DNA of 64,000 nt from Bog-473 sp963728845. GTDB taxonomy: Bacteria > Actinomycetota > Acidimicrobiia > Acidimicrobiales > RAAP-2. Location: assembly GCA_963728845.1 (NCBI GenBank), contig CAVSLS010000036.1:1-64000 (forward strand). Direction: 5' to 3'. A program made the position numbers and the translations under genes. Under the pieces are notes generated by a model. The model was given only the letters and a program-made list of their open reading frames with translations. It did not search any database and was not told where the DNA came from. Shown here one piece after another: positions 48,949 to 57,653 of this stretch. The stretch's first letter is position 1. Every line of letters starts with the position of its first letter.

Positions 48949-50970
48949 TTACTCCGTTGCCACCTCTAGTTTGCGGAACCGTTCCTGAGCCGCTCTTGAC
49001 GTGAGACCAAGAACGACTTCACCGACGGAGTTGGGAACCAAGTGCGGCGGATACTTGACCCAGGACCATCTTCCAAGAGCCGCTCTTGAACGTGAGACCA
49101 GAGAACGACTCCACCGACGTGAGTCGGGGAACCAAGTGCGGCGGATACTTGACCCAGGACCATCTTCCAATCACCCAACGGATCGATGATCACGGTCATT
49201 ACCTGATATTTTCGAAGAAAGCGTCGGAGATCAGCTGGAACAGAACGCGTCGCTAACAAGGCGCGCTCGACTTGGCGTTCCGCCCGTGAATGCGACATCG
49301 AACAACGCTTGAACCGACTTCGGTTCAAGAATAGCGGGACTGGTGGAGCCGAAGTGGCCGGTCGATGAGGGGAACCACCCATACCCTCCGATCAGCCTGA
49401 ACCGCATGCCGGCGACGGCTTGGTCGAGCATGGCGCTCTGCGCCGGAAATAACCCCCAGAAGATGCTAGTGCTCTGAGAGTCCACGTACGGGTAGGTAAG
49501 GACAACGCTGCCAGCCGGGATAGCATCCGCGGCGGTCGATGAGAAGAACGAAGGGACTGCTGGCGGACCTGTGGCCGACGTCGGCAAGGTGGCCCTCGGC
49601 ACCAGGGTAATAATCACAATACCGCACAGGACGGCCACGCCTACCGCGCCGATCACCTTGCTCGCGGTCGGTGACAGCCATGCAAAGCGTTGTCGCCGGC
49701 TCCGCCGTCGCCAGAACTCATCTAGCCCGATGGCGAACGTCCCGGCCGCGAACAAGGAGGTGAAAAGGGACAAGCGGGCCGGCAGCAGGCCCTGGATGAC
49801 GGGTAGGTGCGCCAACACAGCAGAGGGGAGAGGTATGCCCGTTGGGTGGTTGTTCACCCATAGATGGGAACCGAGGGAAAGAATGTAAGAGATCAGGGTC
49901 ATTGCCCCCATGAACAAAATGGCTCTCCGCTTGCGGAAGACCACAGCGAACGAGAGGAGCGCGACGATCAGGGGTACACCTAAATACAACCCACCCCCAG
50001 TGGCCAGGCTCGATCCCGAAAAGGCAGGCTTTGGACCCAACCATTCGCCGTTGGGTACGACGGAGGAGAGCAGGTCGGCCGGAAGGAAGGCTTGGCGATC
50101 TGGGCTCATTGGCGCTCCGTTGATGTGCTCGGGCCCGCCGAACGTGACCACGACGGGATAGACCAACAACACGGCCCCGACCAGAACCGTGCAGGCGAAG
50201 GCGGTGCCCACATACCGCCATCGCCGGGCCAGCGGACGGTGGCCGACGAGGAGATAGAGGACGCTTGCGATCGCGCCCATCATCACCGTGGCGGCAAGCA
50301 CCTCGGGCGAGATGAAGAACTGAACCGTGCAGAGCAACGCGAGGACCGTTCCCGCCGCCGCCGCCTTCCACTTCTGCCGGACCAAAATCTCGTGGAGGAC
50401 CAGGAAGATCAGCGGGGGTAGCGGAACGAAGATGAGAAAGAGAAAGACCTCTCCGGCGTACCAGCTGATATAGGCGGAGAAGCCGTAGAGCAGACCGCCG
50501 ACGAAGGCGGCCGGCCACCAAGTGGTCCATCGGCGGAGCACGAGGCACATGGAGATCGCTGATGCGGCAAGAGCCGAACGCACTGCGATGTTCCAGGCGA
50601 CCACCGGGCCGAACACTTTCGTGATCGGCAACAGGATTGCACCCAGCGCCAGAAGGGAGCCCTGGTCGCCGAAATTCTGGCCTGCCGGATAGTTCAGCCA
50701 GGTAGTCAGGAACAGGTTGTGGCCATGGGTCAAGGCGTATGCCGCCCACGCAAGCCACCACACCTGCGCAATGACATCGGGCGAGCCGATTCCGCTCATG
50801 TGACCTGGTCCCAACGAACCGAAATGGCCGAACACAGTCATCGCCAGCACTAAATAAACGGCCATGCAGAACACGACTGGATGCCACCGGCGGCGCGACC
50901 GAGGGTTGTCGGCCGCATCGAGTTCGTTACTACTCCTGGGAACCGTGCCAGCGGTCGTCTGCATCGCCAT
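48949..50970 (-). CDS. GT-C/YfhO-like polytopic membrane protein (family C), frameshifted near C-terminus
   Basis: A family-C membrane protein with about twelve spans. The first outer loop has LGPGHMSGIGSPDVIAQVW and LAWAAYALTHGHNLFLTTWL, followed by YGFSAYISWYAGEVFLF and FVPLPPLIFLVLHEILV. These match the layout of the paralogues at 51158 and 53281 (VPHALTHGLNPFFSN, YGFSPYMVGQ, FVPLPPFI). The C-terminal soluble part has VVLTYPYVDSQST and RFRLIGGYGWFP. The frame stops at 49231, but the family-like end (RRFLRKYQVMTVIIDPLGDW) continues in another frame after a shift near 49250-49330 into the tandem duplication at 48988-49169. The start is ATG 50970 (an internal ATG at 50964 is possible). Biochemical role unknown. 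Confidence 0.8.
48988..49169. repeat. imperfect 90/92-bp tandem duplication
   Basis: Copy one is 48988-49077 and copy two 49078-49169, both beginning AGCCGCTCTTGA and ending CAGGACCATCTTCCA. They differ mainly by single-base insertions and deletions, for example TTGACGTGAG against TTGAACGTGAG and CAAGAACG against CAGAGAACG. The duplication lies in the last codons of the family-C gene and changes its end. Indels rather than substitutions between the copies point to either slippage or assembly noise. Confidence 0.85.
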
Positions 50971-51157
50971 CGCTCTGTCTCTAGTCAACTATTGGTCAAG
51001 ACCGATAGTGCACAGCTCCGATCCGTGCGTTGGTCAGCGTACCGATACTGAGAGTCGCTGATTCCGGGCTCGATCTGACCGGGCCTTAGCCCGAAGCTGC
51101 CGAAGTGTCGCCACCAATTTGGCGAACGGGGGCAGGTCGTGAGATTCACGATTCCCT

Positions 51158-53042
51158 TCACGCATGGGGTTTCTCTGTGCCAGTTGACCACAATGAGAAG
51201 TGGCCTGACGACAACTTGGGCGGGCCGAGCGCTTCGCTGAAGAGCTTCATAACCGGACCACTCCCGACTGTCGAGCGGTCTACGATCACCAATCGGACGT
51301 CATACTTGGAGAGCGTGGTCCGTGCGGTGGCCACCAGATCAGGGGTGAGCGGAATCGTCCCGCACCCCCCCCGGGACCCTGAATGGATTCTCGGGGGGGC
51401 AAGAATTCTCCTGGATAAAGAGGAACCTCTGCAGGCCGAAAGGGCTCATCGGATCCGTGTAATCCCACCCACCACCGCTCGGGTCCGGGTGAAACGAGTA
51501 ACCCCCGGTTAAGCGGAATCGATATCCGTCATCTGCCTGCCAAAGTAACGGTTGAGTGACCAACGACCCGTCGGCGTAGGGATACGTGATGGCCACCGGA
51601 TCTCCCGGGGGAATGACTTGGCGAATGCTCGTCGGAAGGACAGGAGCAAGTGGTTTCACATAGGGCCACTGTGGGAGTTGGGTAGCTACCAGCACCACCA
51701 GGGCCACTCCGGTAACGATGATGGCTCCTCGCTCTTGAGTGCGAGGCTGTCGGCGTGACCCGTGCTGGTGATCCCGGACACGCGTTGCGCGCATGTCATC
51801 CAGACCGAACGCAATCATCGCAGCGAGACAAGCGTCCATCCCGAAGGAGATCCGAGTGGGTAGGACGTTGTCGATCAAGGGAATGTGGCCCAGCAGCCAG
51901 AAAGGGAGTGGGACGTGGGTTGCCCGACCGTGAATGGTCAGAAACGGCCCGAGTGACAGCAGAGCCGAAGTGATGAAGAGCGCGGCCGACAACTGCATGC
52001 AGGAGCTGTGACGAGACCGCCACACGAGGAAACCGGTCAGAATCAGGACCGGGATACCAACGTAACCTCCATATTCGGGCGACTCGAACATCGCGAGCGG
52101 GCCGGCCCAACTCGATTGCATTCCCAGCGATACCTGCTGCCAAAGTCCATGATCCACAAAGCTGAGTAGGTCGTTGTGGTACGAGTTGATCAACGGATAG
52201 GTCGGTCCAGAGACGTGCTGAGGTCCAGCAAGGAGCATCCAGACCGGGTAGGCCAGCAGCACGACAGCCACTACCAAGGAGATGCCGATTGGACCCGCGG
52301 CGGTGCGTGCCAGTTGGGGAACCTTCGACGGGCTGCTCAACGCGACAAAGACCAATGCTGCGCCGGTGAGGACGGCCACAGTGACCAGTACTTCCGGCGA
52401 AATAAGGTATTGGGCCACAACCAGGAGGCCGAGCTGGATCCCGAGCCGGCGTGGTGGACCCCGACGCTGCAAGATCGAAACGACTGTCATCACGATGAAA
52501 GGCGGCAGTGGTACAAAGGTCAGAACTGGATGGGCGAAACTCTGGCCCACCATGTAGGGCGAGAATCCATAGATCAGCCCACCCAGCGCAGCCGCTGGAC
52601 CCCACACCTCCCACTTGCGCAGGACCAGGAACGCGGCGGTCGCCGAGATCGGCATACCCAGCACCAGCAACAGGTTCGTCGAGACCAGAGGGCCAAACGC
52701 CCAGGTAATCGGCGCAGCGATCAATCCCAGGAGAGGGGCTTCCGTGTTCTGTGCCAGGTTCACGCCGGTCGGAGCGAACATGGCGTTGCTGAAGAAGGGA
52801 TTGAGGCCGTGGGTGAGCGCGTGGGGCACCCATCCGAGGTACCACACAGTCAATGTCAGATCGCCCGTGCCGCTGAAGATGTGGTGAGAGATCTCCGGCA
52901 CCACGGGCCAGTAGGCGACGAGGCCGAGCACAAAGTACGTCGCCACCACGGCCGTTGGGGGGAGCACTCGACGCCAATTGGGAGTCAATTGGGCATTCTG
53001 TTCATCGTGTGTACGCGTAGCAATGGCTCCAGTGACCGCCAA
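51158..53042 (-). CDS. GT-C/YfhO-like polytopic membrane protein (family C), one homopolymer frameshift
   Basis: A ~625-residue membrane protein. It starts at TTG 53042 with GAGGAGGG upstream, aligned with the paralogue's ATG. Landmarks: YFVLGLVAYWPVVPEI, LGWVPHALTHGLNPFFSN, TGVNLAQNTEAPLLGL, YGFSPYMVGQSFAHP, FVPLPPFIVMTVV, and after ~11 spans a soluble end (VAITYPYADGS, FRLTGGYSF). The main frame stops at 51339; removing one base from a G8 run (C8 on the + strand at 51365-51372) restores CGTIPLTPDLVATART, YDVRLVIVDRSTVG and KLFSEALGPPKLSS to the TGA at 51158-51160, matching the paralogue's end. It is either a phase-variable tract or a sequencing error. Confidence 0.84.
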
Positions 53043-53217
53043 TCTGATTCCCTCCTCGCATCGGAACCTACTCAACGTGTCCGGCGACGCTAGCTTGATG
53101 CGGTAGGGGAGCTACATCAACGGTGCCCCGCCCTCTACTTCGCCCTCGTCGTCGAATCCCGATGACCGCACGCTGCACCGGCCGGTTGGTCGCCTGTCCC
53201 TATGGATTCACATGGTG
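53043..53217 (-). repeat. leader region duplicated in front of both tandem family-C genes, copy 1
   Basis: The DNA upstream of the gene starting at 53042 is nearly the same as that upstream of the gene starting at 55153 (copy 2 at 55154-55315). Shared blocks include the ribosome-binding site, CATCGGAACCTACTCAACG, GTCCGGCGACGCTAGCTTGA, TTCGCCCTCGTCGTCGAATC and CGCCTGTCCCTATGG. The two copies differ by short indels. The direct repeats bracket gene 53281-55153, showing that gene and promoter were duplicated as a unit. Confidence 0.85.
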
Positions 53218-53280
53218 GCACCCCTACATCAATGTACGGGGCAGGTCATGGGCATCACGAAGACCCTTCACCCATGGGGA

Positions 53281-55153
53281 TTACTTGTGCCAATTGGCCC
53301 ACATTGAAAACTGGCTTGTCGAGATTTTGGGGGGGCCGAGGGCCTCGTTGAAGAGCTTGATGACCGGACCACTCCCAACTACCGAGCGGTCCACGATGAC
53401 CATGCCAACGTCATACTTGGACAGCGTGGTCCGAGTGATGGACACCAACTCGGGGCTCAATGGCAATGGAGGCCCGTAGAGGGGAAAGCCTTCATATGCA
53501 CTAAGGAATCGCTGAAGACCGGGAGGGCTCATGAGACTCGGAGTGGTCACAAAGCCTCCGTTCGGGTTCGTAATATGCGCGTAGCCCCCCAGTAGGCGAA
53601 AGGTGTACCCGCTGTCCATCTGCCATTCCATCGCTTGCGGAGTCACGCCCGTGAGATATGGGTAGGTGATGGTCACCGGGTCCCCTGCCGGGATGGCGGC
53701 GCGCAGCGCTGTCGGCAATGCTGATTCTTGCTTCGTCGTGATGGGCAACCAATCCTGCTCCGTCGAGTAGGGCCACTGAGGCAACTGGGTGACGACTAGG
53801 GCCACGACGAGTGCACCGGCGACGACACGGCTCGTCAACCATGTGGGCCGTGGACGATCGTGGTGCATGTCGTCCAAGCCGAGGGCGATCATTGCGGCGA
53901 GGCACCCGAACACTTCCAATGAGAATCGAGAAGGCAGAACGACCCCGACGAGAGGGAGATGCGCGAGAAGGAGGAACGGGAGCGGAAGATGCGTAGACCG
54001 GGCGTCGATTACCAGATAAGAGCCGAGGGAGAGTACCGCAGCCACCAAGAACAACACGGATGCCAATTGCATCCGAGGGCTACGTCGAGAGCGCCACACG
54101 AGAAAGCCCGCGAGGACGAGGACCAAAACGCCGATGTAGCCATCGAATTCGGTCGGATTACTCCCGACGACAACAAAGGAAGATTTTAGCGGGTTCGCTC
54201 CCACCATCAGGCGGTTCCCGAGGGATCCCATTCCAAATGACACCTTCTGCAGTGGTCCGGGAACGAAGAAGCTGAGCAGGTCGTTCGTGTAAGCACTCTC
54301 CACAGGAGACGCGGGGTTCGTTGAATGCTGAGGGCCGGCGGTCAACATCCAAATGGGATAGGCCAACAGCGCGGCGATGACGGGGAGCGCGACCACGACA
54401 GGCCGGACCATTGCACGACCCATCTCTTGGATTCTGTGCGGAGAGCGAAGGGCGACGCACACGAGAGCAGCGAACGTGAGGACGGCCACATCGACAAGCA
54501 CCTCTTGGGAGATGAGGTACTGCGCGACGACGAGCAGCCCGAGCTGGACACCGAGTCGCCACGGTGATCCCTTGCGTTGCAGGATGGACACGATGGTCAG
54601 TGCAATGAAGGGTGGAAGAGGGACGAACGTAAAGACCACGTGAGCGGTTCCTTGGCCGACCATGTACGGCGAGAAGCCGTAGACGAGGCCGCCCAGCGCT
54701 GCCCCGGGCAACCACACCCTCCACTTGCGCAAGACCACGAACGCCGCCGTGGCAGAAATGGGCATGGCCAGCACCATGAGGACGTTCGTGGCGACCAGCG
54801 GACTGAACGCCTCCGTCAATGGAGCGCCAATCAACCCGAGGAGTGGGCTTGCCGTATTCTGCGCCAAGTTCACGCCTGTCGGCACAAACATGGAATTGGT
54901 GAAGAACGGATTCAGCCCATGAGTGATGGCGTGGGGGACCCAGCCAATGAACCATGCCGACACCACGTAGTCCGCCCCCTGTCCGAACAGCCGATTGGAG
55001 ATACCGGGGAGTACCGGCCAGTAGGCGACGAGCCCGAGCACCAGGTACATCGCCCCCACGGCCGCCGGGAGGAGCGCTCGACGCCACGCGGGAGGCAGTT
55101 GGACGCTTCTGATCGTCCTGTGAGCGCGTGGTGATGGCTCCCGTGACTGTCAT
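53281..55153 (-). CDS. GT-C/YfhO-like polytopic membrane protein (family C), frameshifted near N-terminus
   Basis: A ~620-residue tandem paralogue of 51158-53042. ATG 55153 (TVTGAITTRSQDD) follows GAGGAGGG. The frame breaks near 55090 and resumes as MYLVLGLVAYWPVLPGI and then runs intact to the end: IGWVPHAITHGLNPFFTN, TGVNLAQNTASPLLGL, YGFSPYMVGQGTAHV, FVPLPPFIALTIV, VTITYPYLTGV, FRLLGGYAHI, YDVGMVIVDRSVVG and KLFNEALGPPKIST. A G7 run lies at 53329-53335 in the C-terminal codons. The two paralogues share the same spans and C-terminal domain, so they probably do related work on different substrates. Function unknown. Confidence 0.86.
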
Positions 55154-55315
55154 CTGGGTCCCCTCCTCGCATCGGAACCTACTCAACGCGTCCGGCGACG
55201 CTAGCTTGATGCGGTAGGAGCCACATGAATAGTGCCCCGCCCCTCCACTTCGCCCTCGTCGTCGAATCCGATGACCGCACGCTGCACCGGTTGGTCGCCT
55301 GTCCCTATGGTCATG
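55154..55315 (-). repeat. leader region duplicated in front of both tandem family-C genes, copy 2
   Basis: Copy 2 of the leader described at 53043-53217. It carries the same AACCTACTCAACG, GACGCTAGCTTGATGCGGTAG and GTCGTCGAATC blocks, with small deletions relative to copy 1. The promoter and ribosome-binding site of the gene starting at 55153 are inside it. Confidence 0.85.
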
Positions 55316-55322
55316 GCATGAA

Positions 55323-55341
55323 GGAGCGGGGCCTCCGCTCC
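55323..55341. other. hairpin at the left edge of the IS110 region
   Basis: GGAGCGG at 55323-55329 pairs with CCGCTCC at 55335-55341 around a 5-base loop. It lies between the leader repeat and the IS110 transposase start. It may belong to the structured non-coding end of the element, or act as a weak terminator. Confidence 0.4.
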
Positions 55342-55412
55342 CCGTGACGGCACCGGTCTCTCAGATCGAGACTGGGGTTGTCACACAAACCCTCACGACA
55401 AGGGAGGCCTCG

Positions 55413-55890
55413 ATGTCACAAGAGTGCGTGGGCATCGACCTGCACCGCAGACGGTCGGTCATCTACCGCATGGACCAGGCCGGAGACAAGATCGACTCGG
55501 TCTGGGTCGATAACGACCCATCCATTTCGCCGAGGAGGTGAGCGCAGCCCCGGTGGGCAGCGACGTCATCGTCGAGGCGACCTATGGCTGGTACTGAGCG
55601 GCCGATCTGCTCGCCGAGATGGGCTACCAGGTCCACTTGGCCAACCCGGACGGCAACGACTGGGGGCACCGGCGGGTGAAGAACGACGAGCGCGACGCGA
55701 GGGACCTGGCCGACCTGCTGCGCCTCGGACGTCTGGCCGAGGCCTGGATCGCCCACCCAAGACCAGAGAGCTGCGGGAGATGGTCCGCTTCCGCATGAAG
55801 CTGTGCAACCTGCGCACCGGTCTGAAGGCCCAGGTCCACGCGGTGATGGCCCAGAACGGGATCCTCCCGTCACGGGGCGACATGTGGGGC
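55413..55890 (+). mobile_element. IS110-family transposase remnant 1 (DEDD domain only)
   Basis: ATG 55413 follows AGGGAGG. Read across frames it gives the N-terminal catalytic domain of an IS110 (DEDD) transposase: QECVGIDLHRRRSVIYRM, then after a shift near 55522 FAEEVSAAPVGSDVIVEATYGWY, an in-frame TGA at 55597-55599 where Trp is expected, AADLLAEMGYQVHLANP, KNDERDARDLADLLRLG and, in another frame, LKAQVHAVMAQNGILPSRGD. The C-terminal Tnp_20 domain is missing; the sequence is cut at about 55890 and joins a second IS110 element. It is not functional. Confidence 0.82.
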
Positions 55891-55919
55891 CCGGGCGGTG
55901 CCGCCGGCCGGCTCGCACC

Positions 55920-56844
55920 CGCGTCCCCGCGCCTAGGTCCGCGTGGTTGGAGCGTTTCGATGGGCCGGGGGAAGTCGAGTTCGTGTTGGAGGGATGCACG
56001 GGCTGGCGGTATGTGGTCGAGGAAATGGACGGGGGCGGGCGTGATCGCTCATGTGGCCGAGCCGGCGGAGACGGCCGCCTTGCGCGGGAGAAAGAGCAGG
56101 GCCAAAACCGACCGGACCGACGCCCGTCATCTTCGCCAGCTGCTCGTGGACGGCCGGGTGCCCGAGTCGTGGATCCCGCCTGCGGAGGTGCTCGACGCCC
56201 GGGTGCTGGTGCGCCTCTACAAGGACCTGATCGATGAGCGGACCGGTTGGCTGCAGCGAGTGCACGCCACCTTGTTCCATCATGGCGTTCCGGCCGTGGG
56301 CGGGAGCTTGATGACCAAAGCAGGCCGCGAGCTATTGGCCTCGGCCGATCTGCCCGCGGCCGGCCGCTGGGCGGTCGACGCCGGGATGCGCCAAGTCGAG
56401 CGGCTCACCGAAGAGATGCTCCCGCTGCGCCGCCGGATCACGGCTCTCGGGCGCCGACAGCCGGGCTGCAAAGCGTTACAGCGCCACTACGGGGTCGGGG
56501 CCTTGTTGTCGGTTGCCATCTGGGAGGAGCTCGGCGACTGCCGCCGGTTCAGCAGCTCCGACGACGCCGTCCGCCACACCGGCCTGGACGTGACAGTGTG
56601 GTCCTCGGACGGCAAACGCACCCGAGGACATCTGGCTAAACAGGGACCCCCGTCCTGCCTGGGCCCTCTACGAGGCCCCGTCTACGCCGCCCGGCCTGCT
56701 TCCCCCGACTACGCCTACTACCGCCAGCTCCGCCAGCGCCTCGACGCCCACCTGGCTTTGATCACCGTCGCCCGCAAACTGGCCCGCCGCTGCTACCACA
56801 CCCTGCGCAACGTCGGCGACGCCGCTTACCAAGCCGCCGCTTGA
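55920..56844 (+). mobile_element. IS110-family transposase 2, truncated at N-terminus
   Basis: A second, different IS110 transposase lacks its start. FDGPGEVEFVLEGCTGWRY is in one frame, then from ~56040 an open frame to TGA 56842-56844 gives VIAHVAEPAETAALRG, KSRAKTDRTDARHLRQLL (conserved D of the DEDD set), PESWIPPAEVLD, and the C-terminal Tnp_20 region HYGVGALLSVAIWEELGD and YRQLRQRLDAHLALITVARK. A serine of the C-terminal domain is expected near SSSDDAVRHTGLD. The head-to-tail junction with remnant 1 suggests one element inserted into, or recombined with, another. Without the first Asp it should be inactive. Confidence 0.85.
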
Positions 56845-57653
56845 ACTCCCCGGGCCGATCGTGTCGGCGTCCAACCGATCGATGATCTGCGACCAGCTCC
56901 CGCAACCTTGTTGCTGCCAGGCCGCCTGAACAGCCGACCAAGAACGAGCGGCCGCACCATGTTCGTCGGGACACCCCGAACGCCATCTAGCAGCCGGCAC
57001 ATATCGCCGAGCGCCGAGATAAGCAGGGACGCCGGCATACGCCGGATCGAGAACCACCGGAACAGAACGGAGAGACCTCAGCACCAGAGGATGCGCAGAA
57101 CAGGAAGCCCTGACGGGCTTCTTCATCTTCAGCGTGTCTGCGGCAAGTGACCGGGCTGTCAAGGCTCCCCCTACGGGCGGGCTCCGCCCGGCCTTGACCG
57201 CCCTCCCTTGGCTCTGTTGCGCGCGCCCAGACAGGCCGGTTGACATCGCGAGAGCGACAAAGCAGGGATTACGTCTGGTGCGTTGGGCCGCCACCGAGGC
57301 GGTGGTGCTCTTCCACGGCCGAGAGCCCCGGGTGTGCCAGGTCGTGTGTCGTCGCTCGTTCTGATGAGACTCCCATTGAGCCGACGAATGCCCCACTGGA
57401 GCTCCTTCTGTCCGAGGACATGACGACGTCATAGTGGGTGGCCGCGCCTGCCAACGTCTCTCGTCGCGGCACTAGAGTCCTTTCTCCGGTGCAAGAAGGG
57501 ATGCGTCGCGAGGTTCACTCCAGGCTGGGTGAGCAACCGAGGCGTGTCATGCTGGAGGTGCTCTTTGGTTGAGGGCTGTGGTCGGACAGTGATCCCGAGC
57601 CGATGGCGGTTCGCGGGACCATTGGCGCTCGGCGGTGCGTCACCTCTCGCGTA
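56845..57653. other. non-coding right flank of the IS110 element
   Basis: About 800 bp between the transposase stop and the acyltransferase gene. The open minus-strand frame through it is not family-like. The first 300-400 bases probably belong to the non-coding end of the IS110 element, because the strong hairpin at 57158-57198 and the sequence GACGGGCTTCTTCATCTTC nearby are set apart from the neighbouring gene. IS110-group elements carry a guide (bridge) RNA in a non-coding end, so an RNA here is possible but not shown. Confidence 0.5.
57158..57198. other. large hairpin with nested stem
   Basis: GTCAAGGC at 57158-57165 pairs with GCCTTGAC at 57191-57198, and inside it CGGGCGG (57174-57180) pairs with CCGCCCG (57184-57190) around a 3-base loop. 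It lacks the T-run of an intrinsic terminator. It may be part of an IS end or of a structured RNA. Confidence 0.7.

Noticed and set aside
49718..50887. A 389-residue minus-strand frame
   Set aside because: It is a shadow in a second frame of the family-C membrane protein.
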